A DNA stretch of 64,000 nucleotides from Aphanomyces cochlioides (taxonomy: Eukaryota; Oomycota; Saprolegniomycetes; Saprolegniales; Verrucalvaceae): assembly GCA_019828595.1 (NCBI GenBank), contig JAHQRK010000002.1:372001-436000 (forward strand), given 5' to 3'. The notes under the pieces are model-generated. The model was not told the DNA's origin. It saw only the letters and a program-made list of their open reading frames with translations, and made no database searches. Below, one piece after another: positions 41,711-52,651 of this stretch (position 1 is the first letter of the stretch; each line of letters opens with the position of its first letter). The position numbers were made by a program, and so were the translations under genes.

Positions 41711-42174
41711 CTGAGGGACCTTATCCATGATTCGGTGAGAAATCCCCTTCGCAATATGCAGTCTTGCAACCTTCATATAGAATGCTGGACGTCGTGCATG
41801 GACCATTTGCTGCACCTTTCATAGAGTTTGATGAAGTTGCTCGTTGTTTGATCCAGGAAAATTATCCGGATAATGTCCGGTTGGCGGGTGAGTTGATAGC
41901 TTAGGGTGCGAAGAGACAACCTTCACGAGTTGCGGCCAATGTCTACTTCTTTGCATGGCAACAATGACGTTAGTACATACACGACGAAGTGTTTGAATGA
42001 GCTGGTGATCATTCCACCGAGGAATACCATTTGTAGCAATTACCCTTGAAATTTTATGTCCTTCTCGTGGAAGTTTATACGAGGATCGGAATAATAATGC
42101 ACCCAATGTGATGCTTTGACCTTCGTGCATTTGATCCTGAATTCGATTTCTCCCATATCGTGCCCCCGCTACCC
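41711..42174 (-). pseudogene. Possible decayed coding region, family unknown
   Basis: On the minus strand one frame runs from about 42174 (RVAGARYGRNRIQDQMHEGQ) through SYKLPREGHKISRVIATNGI, then a single TGA at 41819. It runs on as QQMVHARRPAFYMKVARLHI to a GTACGG splice-like signal at 41710. It looks coding and interrupted once. I do not recognise the protein. Confidence 0.35.
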
Positions 42175-43354
42175 GATTTAGACCGTCTTGCCGTGCTGAG
42201 ATGGCCCTTCCCCTCCCACTCCCGGGCTTGACCGGTGGTGGGGGGAATCATGAAATTCAACGAATTTTCTTCGTTGAAACAGCCATGGAACGAGCATTCT
42301 TCCTCAACACTTAGAGCTTGATTCCCTCTTTAAGCTCCTCGAGTGGTGGAAATCAAACTGCCAATCTTTGTCTTCTAACAGCCAAATACTCTTTTAAGCT
42401 TCAGTCCTCCGGGCGAAACATGCCAACTTGAAGACGAATTGATCAGTGTTCAAGCCAAGTTGAAGGAGAAAGACAAGGAGATCCATGCCCCCCCAGAGCA
42501 AACGTCGTTCTACTTCAAGTCCTCATAAGGACAAGAAGCCCCAGGAGCAACTTTATCAACTTGCAATTAAGAGCCAAGTTGGAGCAATGAGCACTCATTA
42601 CGGTATTCTTCACTGTCTCGACATGCTAGGTGGTCTCGCAAGTCCAAGGCCTAGCTGCGGAATGCGCTGTTGTTGCTGACGACAGGGAGCTGCGAAAGAT
42701 TCGCCGGCAACGACAGGCGACGGGCTCGAATTTCCTTGGATGAAGTGTGAAAAGAGCCTTCCAGCTGTTTGGAACTGCAGAGGAACTGCAGCCGGGACAC
42801 ATCCATCATGTATCAAGTACCTGGGGGGTAGAGAGAGATCATGCAGCCACACGCGCATGAATCCACCAAGGGCATGCCACTCTGGGTGCCACATCCAACT
42901 TGATTCTTTATGGATAACTCTCGCGATATCCTCCTCCATACACTTTTCACTATTGTACAGCTGGAAGAACGCCAAGAATCAAGTTGGATGCAAGTTCAAA
43001 GCACATAGCGAGTCGTTCAAGTCCATGGCTGCTGGCGCAGGCCACGAGCTCTTCCTTCTACTGTACTTTGTCAAAAACTCGTCGTTTGGGATTGTGTCCA
43101 AAGATACGACGACCGAGGCGGTTGTCACCCAACGTGATAGCGTCAGAGGTAGCTCCTCCTTTCATGCACTGCACGTTGTCTCTCGTGTTGAAATACAGTA
43201 AACACGAAGCAGAAGCCGCTTCAATAGACTTGGACGCTCTCAGGAGCACGCATGATTAACTAGCAGTAGTCTCTTGGGGAAATCGTCCTTCACTCAGTTG
43301 GGATGCACCAGTTGGTCCTCCTGCTTCCCAACGGTGGTCTTGCATTTTTTCACG
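42175..43354. other. Spacer with a remnant of the I/J/K family
   Basis: Mostly unassignable. At 42415-42528 a 37-codon open piece (ETCQLEDELISVQAKLKEKD, then KEIHA) resembles the coiled-coil end of J (LAKLQAKDSEIAAL region) and is probably what is left of a fourth copy. Confidence 0.5.
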
Positions 43355-44005
43355 ATGGAAAGCACTGGGGAAGAGCATCCGATCTTTGACTTGCCGCGGA
43401 TTGTACTGGCAGAGGAGGCCTACCGTGTGCAAATTGGAGCCCCTCGACGCAACGCGCCCCTGCGGATTTGGTTCCAAGCCATGCAGACGAAACGACAATG
43501 GCAGGCCATGAAACGCAGGATGGCGGACTGACGAGGACGTAGGGAATGCGTCCTGAAAAGCGGCGGGTTGAGAGCGCACAGTGCGTCCATAACGAAGGAC
43601 GTTGTCCTGCCTGAAGCCAGTATTCTAAACGCTCTCAAGGTACCCCTCGCTGGAGCTCTTCGCTGTTGATTACTTGTGTCGTAGAGAGCGTTGAGAGCTC
43701 ATGGAGAAGACAATGCGCCCAAGCCGAAAGACTGCGACGTGACGCTCTCCACTTGTCCAGACGGATCCCTCGAGCTTGAGCTGAGCGTTGTTGTCTTTGA
43801 CGATCTCGCGGCAGCGTACGAGTTTCACCTGGACGAACTCGCCGTCCCGGAGCTTGTCGTTCTCGCGGCCAAAGTCGTCGATCTCGAAGACGAAGTCCAA
43901 GAGCTCAAGCTCACCATTGCATCGATGCAAGAGCAACTCAGTGCGAAGAAGCGCAAGATCCGCGACGAGAGACCTTGCCCCGCCGCTGCTTCTCCATCTC
44001 CCTAG
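43355..44005 (+). CDS. Coiled-coil family protein I (three exons)
   Basis: join(43355..43500, 43543..43639, 43685..44005), 187 residues. Exon 1 encodes MESTGEEHPIFDLPRIVLAE and ends in LRIWFQAMQTKRQW. Intron 1 (42 bp) splits the Trp codon and has GC-AG ends. Exon 2 begins with Glu-Cys (ECVLKSGGLRAH). Intron 2 is 45 bp. Exon 3 has a predicted beta-rich part (DGSLELELSVVVFDDLAAAY EFHLDEL, split here) then a coiled coil (VVDLEDEVQELKLTIASMQE) and a basic end (KKRKIRDE). Intron positions match J and K exactly, which supports the model. Function unknown. Confidence 0.75.
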
Positions 44006-44125
44006 TCCATTTCCATCTTGTAATGTCCGCTCAATGCAGTCGTTGTCATCGTTAGAGAGCGACGATGGCCCAACTGGAACATCTCTCGTCTGTCCATTTT
44101 CGTAGAGAGCACTTTGAGCACTTCC

Positions 44126-44868
44126 ATGGCGCTCGTCCAGTTTGTGCCCAACATGACGCATATGTCGCTCCAGCTCGCCCACGTCGTCTTTCCATCCCAG
44201 CGCGACGACATCTTCCGCGTCGAGATCAAATCCACTGCCGACAACATGCCGATTTTAATCTGGTTGGAGTCGAAGAGATCCAAAAAACAATGGTACATCC
44301 TCCTCCGCGGTGGATTTTGAGCGCTCTCCCTCTAGGCAGCTCGTTGTTGTCAACATGAACGACCACTCGACGACAGCGGGAGACATCGTCTTGCCTTGCT
44401 ACTTCATCCTCTCGACGCTCAAGGTAAGCGGCGGTGGGCCGTCGGTCTTGACGGCAGCATTTCTAGCGCGCTCTGACGGCCAACAGCGGCGCCACTCCTG
44501 CCGCCGCCGCTGAGGATTGCGATGTGGATGTGATTGTCCATGACGGCAAGATGAAACTCGTGCTCCATCTCCAAGCATTTGCTGGCCTGAAAGCCGAGTA
44601 TTCGTACCACCTCGACGAGGTGGAGCTCGCTGAGACGGCGATTCTCGAGGCAAAGATTGACGACTTGGAGATGGAGTTTACTCAAGTGTATGCCAAACTC
44701 CAAGCCAAGGACAGCGAGATTGCTGCGCTCCAGAACGACATGGAGATTCTCAAAGCGCTCGTCGGGAAAACGGCGCCGCAACGGCGGCATGGTTTCGTCG
44801 ACTTGGACGCCGACGACGAGACATTTCCACCCAAGCTAAAGGGTGAGAAGAAGCACAAGCGAGGTTGA
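44126..44868 (+). CDS. Coiled-coil family protein J (three exons)
   Basis: join(44126..44292, 44336..44423, 44467..44868), 218 residues, only 120 bp after I: a tandem pair. Exon 1 encodes MALVQFVPNMTHMSLQLAHV and ends ILIWLESKRSKKQW. Exon 2 gives QLVVVNMNDHSTTAGDIVLP and CYFILSTLK. Exon 3 gives RALTANSGATPAAAAEDCDV, the beta-rich block (HDGKMKLVLHLQAFAGLKAE YSYHLDEV, split) and a longer coiled coil (DDLEMEFTQVYAKLQAKDSE), ending KGEKKHKRG. Introns are 43 bp each. No known domain name. Coiled coils suggest oligomerisation. Confidence 0.75.
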
Positions 44869-46085
44869 GAGGCGACAGAGACTAGACGATGTTTAGTACT
44901 ACGAGAGAAGGATATCATTGGGTGTGTTTATGGCCACTTTGGTTGCCGTAGGTTGACAAAATCCAATCGTCGAGCCCATTCCAACTCGTTTCACGTCATC
45001 TTGAGCGCCGACAATGGATATCCGAATTCGTTGGAAGCGAGCGCACGTTTGCAATGCTTGGGTTTCGAGGAGCGCTGGAATGCGCACTGCTTTGTGTACC
45101 TTTGGACTCATGTGTTTGAGGGTGTAACAAACTCTCGTCTGAACTTCTACGCAAGGATTGGTTGGGCCGATGTTCCTCTTCAGATGGCTGCCATGATTTT
45201 CTCGTGGGGCTTTCCACCAAACACTGTCGCAAGACCAACAAGATGCGCTTCCTCTCGACTGTCTTTGCTAGCTCTGGCTGCCTCCCACGGCGACGCTCTC
45301 TCTTCTCCATGGAGGATCATGTTGACAAGGCTGTTTTGTCCTTGTCAAGGGGGATGGAACGTTGGCATGCATCCTACTACTCTTTCGATTGGACATCTCG
45401 CAGATGACTACAGGAGGCCCCCAGTTGATTTCGCCTCCCACTCCAAACTTATATCCTGTATAATATTATAATTGTTGGAATATTTATTTTGACAGTAACT
45501 AATATTAATAGTATAAACCTTTGAAAAATAATATTTCCAATCATAATACCCTGATATAAATTTTGAAAAATGCATGAGGCGAAAACTGGGGGACGACTGT
45601 ACCTTTGATAACATGGGTGCTCCTCGGGAAGTGAGAAAGGCACCACCACAACAGGAGGTTCGCCTCTCTCTCTTGCCCACTTTGGACATACTCTCGGGTG
45701 TCATCGTGCGATTGCGATCAAGTCAGTAATCACTCTCCCCATGCGCAGGTCTCATACGATACCCCGACAGCGGCTAGAAGTTGATTCCTTCCCACGACGA
45801 CGTCGCCCATCGAGTTGTCGTCGATGCTTCAGGCTTGTCGGTGGTTTCCACTGAATGGTCGATGATGGAGGGTATAGACTGGGAATGGACGACGATGCAA
45901 CCGCGAGCATTGTACCTCGCTGTGCATGATATTGTCCCCATGGTCTGGAGTAACGGGCTATCCAACGATTATGCGTGCACCCACCAACTACGAAACCACA
46001 TGGATGGCATGGTTCGAATGGATGGATTCCGAGAGGTGGTAGACTCACGATAACATTTTCCCTCGCCATTTATTAATTGGAGTCC
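44869..46085. other. Spacer; one long frame of doubtful status
   Basis: A plus frame at 44953-45471 (172 codons) overlaps an equally open minus frame (44996-45310), and neither has recognisable features. 45470-45560 is very AT-rich. 45781-46053 is another open frame directly before gene H without family features. Confidence 0.4.
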
Positions 46086-46610
46086 ATGGTGACAACAACC
46101 AAGACAACGACGTGCTATTTTGAAAGCTGCAACCAGCCCGTCACGAACGACCCCTGGCGGTGCAATTTCCACCGCGGCCGACGACTTTGTATTGCCCCCA
46201 ACTGCAGACGACAAGCCTATGCAAGACATCTCTGTGCCCGCCATGGCGGGAAGCGCCAGTGCTGTGTTGAAGGCTGCTCGTACCGCGTCCGAGTCGGCGA
46301 ACTCTGCTCGAAACATGGCGTGAAGCGAAAATCCAAACCAACTATCACGACCGGTCGAAGCTGTGGACGAAAGCGATGTCGCATTGAAGGATGCCCCAAG
46401 TTTGCACGAGCACAAGGCGTGTGCCGCCGCCATGGCCACTCCCCCATCAAGGATGAAATATACGAGGCGGATCCACAAAGCTGGATGGAAAGCGTCATGG
46501 AAAACACCGGCTTTGTGGAAACGACCGCGCTGGATTTCTGCGTCGGATTGACGAAGAAGGAAGAGGATCCGTGGGATCCGTACTTGCTAGAAGTGTTACT
46601 TAATCTTTAG
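46086..46610 (+). CDS. Cys/His-module family member H (most diverged)
   Basis: 174 residues from ATG 46086 (MVTTTKTTTCYFESCNQPV). Modules: CYFESCNQPVTNDPWRCNFH, CIAPNCRRQAYARHLCARH, CCVEGCSYRVRVGELCSKH, then a gap where module 4 has been lost (HGVKRKSKPTITTGRSCGRK), then CRIEGCPKFARAQGVCRRH. The tail keeps acidity (DEIYEADPQSW, KKEEDPWDP) and a terminal leucine motif PYLLEVLLNL in place of DLGILxxLI. It lies 8 kb from G, outside the recent duplications, and represents an old branch of the family. Confidence 0.8.
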   Translation: MVTTTKTTTCYFESCNQPVTNDPWRCNFHRGRRLCIAPNCRRQAYARHLCARHGGKRQCCVEGCSYRVRVGELCSKHGVKRKSKPTITTGRSCGRKRCRIEGCPKFARAQGVCRRHGHSPIKDEIYEADPQSWMESVMENTGFVETTALDFCVGLTKKEEDPWDPYLLEVLLNL

Positions 46611-48377
46611 CCTTGTTTGCACCTCTTGACGCGTTGTGTTACATGAAGATTTGTATCCAAACTTGCTCTGAAAAAATGGGTTTCCCCTTGAGGGCTAGCT
46701 ACATTTCGATAGTTACCATAGTGGATATGATGGACGGGGGGCAGGACTCATCAGTGGAACAAACGATTTCCAAAACTTTTCATTTACCGCACCCTGGATG
46801 TAATCTCCATATCGTGATGGATGTCCTGTGCTCAGCGTAGGGACGAAGCTGGTCTGAAAAGACGAGCAGAACTCTACTGTACGGGAGTCAATTCCCCCCC
46901 CGAGGAACCGAGTCCTCACCTCTGAAAACTCGATGGAGGCTATGATGGCACTGCGGATCCTACCGCTATGTGACTGCCTTATCTTTGGCAGCTGATTGAA
47001 GCTAGAGATGAAACCAATGGGGGGAGGGCGAATGTTTTCAACAATCGCAGCCGCATCCGCGGCGCTACGCATTCCTACCTGGCCATTGCTTCCAGCGAAT
47101 TCAAATCCAAATGGACTTTTTTGATTACTACTCCCAGTGTGATGGTGTCATCAGGGTGCTCACCTGTCAACATTCCCGGCGAAACTTGAATTTCTCCATG
47201 TGTGTGTGTGCAGCACAAGCGTTGCATTGTAGCTGGAACGTTCAAACCTGCCGCCTCCTCTACGCGTCGCGGCTAGTTGATCAGTCATGTGTATGCGACG
47301 ACTTCTGATTTGCTTGGTATTGTTACTCTTGCAAGCTGGGTGCAAATGCTGACTGGCCCAAATTCCAACAAATTTCACAAAAACATATCCTGTAGAATTT
47401 GATTCTATCATAATATTGAAAATAAGAGGTTTATTTAAAATACATGAAGACAAAACGTTTAAAATTGATATCTTGATGTTATTAATATTTAGGAAGGTGA
47501 AGTGTTGGAAAATCGTACCCATATTTACCAGTGGCTGCTTCCACGAGTTCTGGAAAGCTTCAAGAAATATTCGTAGCTTTGAATGCGGTGGGAGATGAAG
47601 CACGTAAACTAGATAATGTGCTTGTTTGTCCAAACAAAGTGTCACAGTGTGTGGATTGAAGGAAACTCTGTTTACTCATCGAGGAGGCATTAAGAAAGTT
47701 CAAGGCCGTCAGACACTCTGGCCACCAAGCTGCGACAAATACTTCAGCAAACATGGGTCCCACTTTGCTACTAATATGGGCGCTTGAAATCTTCTTGAAA
47801 TTCACGCTGGAAGACTCATGTTGACGAGCAGGCGTCATGCCCTCTTCAAGCTCCGATCCGTAGCCCTTCCTAGCTAGCAGTTCATCGATCAGTCTATTGC
47901 AAGAAACAAGTAGACTTAGCTTAAGAACAATTTTCCATCTCCCTCCAAGCATCAGCTCAGCTTAGCTGCTTCCTTTCGCTTGGAAACCCTTCCCACTTGG
48001 CCCCATGTTTGCTGCTCTTGTGCCCAAGTATTTGTCGCAGCTTGGTGGCCAGAGTGTCTGGCGGCCTGAACCTTCTTACTTTTAGATGCCTCCATGGCTG
48101 AATCTGTGGTATCACAGCAAAATAAAGATTTTCCCAGAGGAAAGAAAGCCTACAGAATGAGACATTTCGAATGCAAAGACTGACTCATAAGTTTGTGAAA
48201 AATGCTTGATATCCTGGTTGCCCCATATCCGAAGGGTGCTCGGCCGGACTTGACGTCAACTTGACGTAAAGTACAATTACCTCTAAAACATAATTGTTGC
48301 CGGTGTCTGTCGCATTTCTAAAACCTTTGAAAATCTATACACCTGTCTTTGCCACCAAGATCTTGCATCACGCCAAG
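46611..48377. other. Spacer with an inverted repeat
   Basis: Nothing recognised as a gene. 47350-47560 is AT-rich. 47679-47768 and 47997-48095 form an imperfect inverted repeat with the exact core CAGACACTCTGGCCACCAAG. A short minus-strand frame through the right arm (MEASKSKKVQAARHSGHQAA) could be a gene fragment. Confidence 0.45.
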
Positions 48378-50592
48378 ATGATCACGTTGGTGGTCATAGC
48401 CACCTTGGCTTCAGCTCAAACGGGCGTGGATGGCCAGGAAGTGACGTCTCCATTCCATATTATAGAGGCAGATCAAGTGTATGACGCGCTCTTCTGTTGA
48501 AGCCACTCACCATCTACGCAGGATATGGGCTTGGGGAAGTGGCGAACAAACCAAAGGCTCTGCTCGACCAGATGTGTGGGCATCCATCACGACGGAACAA
48601 ATACTATACAAGAACGACAACTTGACAAAATTGTAAGCGCAATCTACTCGATTGCATGGCCTCATTCAGCGGATGCAGGACTTTCCTCAATGTCCATTTA
48701 CCAGAGATTCCACAATACATCCTCCCACGCCAACTCACCGACGTGTACTCTCGTCCGAGGAATCCATCGTCTAAATGAAGACGTGGTAGAGCGATTGCAA
48801 ACTGTGATTTAGCATCGTTGCCGATGGATTTAATCGCCATGACCCGGCTTGAACAATTGTACAGACAATCCAAGATTCCAGGATAGAGCTGATTGACGGG
48901 TGTAGGGATCTCAACCGCAACAACCTCAAGACATTTGAGCCGCCTACGACGTATCCCTTCCTCCAACAAATGTACTCTAGCTCTATTAGCCCAGGATTTA
49001 CTCAAACTTTTGTTAGAACCATACAAGAAAACGCCCTTGAGACATTCAACGTGACGGCCCCGGGCCTCGTGAAATTGTAATCGCCGTCTGCTTGTCCATG
49101 CATTTCTCATGGCGATTTGCATTTGTAGAGATCTCCGGAGCAATCTTTTGACCGAGATTCCACCATGCATTTATTCCATGATTGATCTCATCGAGCTCTA
49201 TTTATCCAACAATTCGATCCCGCTGCCAGTATATGTCACGCCGGACGAGTTTGAATTCCTCACGGGGCTCGATTACTTCTATATGGATCCGATTGATATC
49301 ACCAGTTGCCCTGGAGATACCCAGCTTCATATTCTCAAAGGCAACAAACTCTGCGTGACCAACACACCATCGTCGTCGTCAGACGTCTCATCGATTTGGA
49401 CTTACTCTGTCCTCTCTTGGATATTGCTCATCAGTGGAATCCTTGAAGCGATTGTCGGTATTGGCGTCTATTTGATCTATCGAAAGCAAAAACAATGGCG
49501 ACAAAATGGGCTTCAGTACACGACAACCCATACAACATCCTCTGGTGGAGAGCGTGAGCGTCTGTTGAGCATGGAGCACGTCTTGTACGCAAGCATGGGC
49601 TCGTCCTTTATGTCAATGAATATGTCGCTCGTTGAAGCTCTTGACAGCAAAACTCAACGCCTCGATTGTGATGCATTGTCTTTGGACAAACGACTCGCCC
49701 AAGGCGGCTATGGTGAAGTTTGGCTTGGTCATTATCACAGTTCATTTGTGGCAATCAAATTGCTCTTGCCAGAGAAACGATCGACCAAAGACATTGAAGC
49801 ATTCATCCGTGAAATCATCCTCCTAGCCAGGTAGACACACACTTGCTTCGATCATCTTGTGATCTTGCTTTGATTTTAGCTTGGAACATCCTCATATTCT
49901 CCACTGCATTGGTGTCGCATGGCCCAAATCGAAGCGAGATCTAATGCTCGTGACAGAATACGTCGCAGGAGGCGATCTCCGAGCTTTGCTTGACATTGAT
50001 ACAACCCATCGCGAGTGGCCACGAACGAAGATTCAATACGCGCTTCATATCGCTCAAGCCATGGCATACATGCATGGGCTCGACATTGTCCACCGCGATC
50101 TCAAAACCAAGAACGTCTTGATTGACCCATCCAACAACGGTGCTAAAATCTGCGACTTTGGTGTCGCTGCACATATTGGTCAGCTTGGGGATCCCTGTGT
50201 TGTCAAGAGCAGTTGCGGTACGATTGACTTCGTCTTTTGCGCATCGTTTTCACCGTATCATAGGTACATCACGATGGATTGCGCCGGAAGTTCTCACAGG
50301 AGACAACTTCACAAAAGCTTCCGACGTCTATGCATTTGGGATGGTCCTTGCCGAGCTAGATTCGCATCAGATTCCATTTGCGTTTGCCAGAACTCCGTCA
50401 GGCAATGACATGACGAATATGGAAATTCTCAAACAAGTCGTCCGGGGGACTCTGAAACCAACATTTGGTGATACGTGCCCTCCCGAAATTGCAGACCTCG
50501 CTTCATTTTGCCTGCATCCCAATCCCAAAGCCCGTCCGTCCGCTGCGGCGATCGTCGACAAATTGTCATCTCTGGTGGACGCTTTCATGTAA
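48378..50592 (+). CDS. LRR receptor-like protein kinase (nine exons)
   Basis: join(48378..48478, 48522..48632, 48670..48744, 48790..48858, 48906..48971, 49017..49076, 49129..49830, 49880..50217, 50264..50592), 616 residues. It has a signal peptide (MITLVVIATLASAQTG). An extracellular leucine-rich part follows (HLPEIPQYILPRQLTDV, NCDLASLPMDLIAMTRLEQL, DLNRNNLKTF, DLRSNLLTEIPPCIYSMIDL). The membrane span is near residues 253-277 (WILLISGILEAIVGIGVYLI) and is followed by a basic stop. The kinase domain has AQGGYGEVW, VAIK (Lys371), HRDLKTKNVL (466-475), DFG (487-489) and APE (514-516), so all catalytic residues are present. TKL-type by sequence feel. Exons 2-6 each encode about one repeat with phase-2 introns of 37-52 bp. 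Oomycete genomes have many such kinases; the ligand is unknown. Confidence 0.85.
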
Positions 50593-51607
50593 CGCTTGTG
50601 TAACCGTCTGTGATTCTGATGACGTGATGCGAGAGCCAATATTATATCTCCTAAAAGACATACAAAATTCAAATATTTAGCCTATTTCAATATACGGAAC
50701 ACGTATGTTTGTCATACCTTGACTGATTTGTAATGTACTTATCTTAGACGACATAGAAAGATCAAGTATAATTTCGGTACAAAGATATAAAACATGGTTG
50801 TGTACCTGTAATGATACAAATCCCAAATGATGGTGAGAAGCTTCGTAACTGCCAGTGGGGTCACACTGTGGTCGGTGATTATCCGGAATTATCCGGACAT
50901 TTTTTTTAATTCCTTCCGGGGAACATCGGACTGAGAACAATTTGTGCGTTCCTTAAAGGACACCTTCGAGTCATCTCAAGCCACCCCAACCGCTCCTGGT
51001 GATGGGACGAGGTCGGGAGCTAGTCAAGCCTACGGGAGGCTTCTAGAAAGTACCACAATAGTCTCGACCACTCCATGACTTGGTATTTGTATGCATTCGT
51101 ACAACCTGCACCGGTGAAGGGGGATTGCCCAAACCGATCAAGGAAATGTGGACGTGAGAACGTTTTTTTCCGATCAGACATCTGGCTCTTTAAAACTTCA
51201 ACATGTCCAATTTCAAACAGCAGTCACAGCTCCGAGCTGGGGGAACTCTTGGAGCCCAGCAGATTCTCGGTTTTACTGTATATCCACAGAGCTCCCAGCT
51301 CGAGAAAGGCTATCCGACTACGGACCAAGGGCGATGACAATGGACATTCGCATGGAAGGGACGAATTTGATTGGCCAGGATTTTATACTAGAGCCAATCA
51401 GATTGAAGTACGTCAATTGAATAGCCAATCATACATCACCGTATTTCTGAAACCGTTGGATATTTTTGCCTATTAATAGTAGCTTCATTTTCCATTTTGA
51501 GTCGCCGATCCCATTTTGCCTCCGCCGCCGCCTTCACACCGTAAGTTATCCACCCTGAAGTACACGATCGAGTGGTGTGTCCTGCCGCCTCTGCTTGAGA
51601 GTTCCCC
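50593..51607. other. Intergenic region
   Basis: 3' region of the kinase gene and promoter region of the next gene. Contains TTATCCGGAATTATCCGG near 50880. A plus frame at 51075-51476 is not convincing. Confidence 0.5.
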
Positions 51608-52651
51608 ATGAGCTTCTTGTCCTTGGTGTTTCCATGTGCGCCGCTTGACTCTGCTGCCTCGAGTGTTGATCAGGCATTTGGAAAAGGCATTCGACCGATT
51701 CCCCTGGAGGACGGGACAGGCGGTGTCTACGCCTGTCGAGCTCTCAATCATCGATTCGTTGGCGTATTTAAACCTACTGATGAAGAGCCTGCTGCCCGAT
51801 TCAACCCGAAAGGTTACACAGACATAGTGCGACAGGGGATCCCCGTCGGTCAAATGGCCATTCGCGAATGCATGGCCTTTCTTGCAGACGTAGACAACTT
51901 TGCTAAAGTCCCGCCGACTGCACTTGCTTACGCGAAACACGACAATTTCAACTCCAACAACAAGAAGCTTGGATCTTTTCAAACGTACTGCCCGCACGAC
52001 TGTAGTGCCGAAGATCTTGGACCTTCCGTCTTCTCGACTGAACAAGTTCACGCTATCGCCTGTCTCGACATTCGTTTGATGAACCAAGATCGACACTCGG
52101 GCAATCTCTTGGTACAACGAACAGACTCGCACTGTAACTTGATCCCCATCGATCACGGTTGCTGCCTACCGGAATTGAAGTACTTGGAAGACATGACATT
52201 TGCTTGGATGTACTGGCCCCAAGCCAAAGTACCACTGAGTGTCACAACCAAGGCATATGTCTCTTCGCTCGACTCTTTTGCCCAAGCTAAGACTATGAAG
52301 CACTTGCAAGCCCCTGCCAGTGCTCTCGTCACGTTGCATGTTGGCACACTCGTGTTGAAAAAGTGTGTTTCACTGGGTCTCACACTCTTTGAAATCGGTC
52401 AAGTTATGGTTCGTCCGACTCCTTCGACGCCTTCTCCTCTTGAAGGACTGGTCCGTCAACTAGCCCACTTAGACCCAGAGAGCCATATTCAAACGTATCT
52501 TCGTGTGTTTGAAGTCGCTCTGGACAAACTCGTGAGGCGTATGTATCCGTCGTCCAATTCTCCAACCGTTGCGCACTCCAATTCGTCAGGATATGCGTCG
52601 TACCCACAACGTAAATCGTATGCCAAAGTACTGTTGTCGTCCGCTGCGTAA
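51608..52651 (+). CDS. PI3/PI4-kinase-domain protein (type II PI4K-like)
   Basis: Intronless, 347 residues, ATG 51608. The fold is that of the type II phosphatidylinositol 4-kinases and the plant PI4K-gamma group. Nucleotide-binding block VGVFKPTDEEP (Lys55), catalytic loop LDIRLMNQDRHSGNLLV (Asp161, Asn166) and metal-binding IPIDHGCCLPE (Asp182) are all present. There is no ubiquitin-like N-terminal domain as in plant gamma forms. In plants some members phosphorylate proteins rather than lipid, so the substrate is open. The C-terminal 40 residues are Ser-rich. Confidence 0.85.
   Translation: MSFLSLVFPCAPLDSAASSVDQAFGKGIRPIPLEDGTGGVYACRALNHRFVGVFKPTDEEPAARFNPKGYTDIVRQGIPVGQMAIRECMAFLADVDNFAKVPPTALAYAKHDNFNSNNKKLGSFQTYCPHDCSAEDLGPSVFSTEQVHAIACLDIRLMNQDRHSGNLLVQRTDSHCNLIPIDHGCCLPELKYLEDMTFAWMYWPQAKVPLSVTTKAYVSSLDSFAQAKTMKHLQAPASALVTLHVGTLVLKKCVSLGLTLFEIGQVMVRPTPSTPSPLEGLVRQLAHLDPESHIQTYLRVFEVALDKLVRRMYPSSNSPTVAHSNSSGYASYPQRKSYAKVLLSSAA

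Noticed and set aside
44953..45471. 172-codon plus frame after gene J
   Set aside because: It overlaps an equally open minus frame, has no family features and runs into AT-rich sequence. Not supported as a gene.
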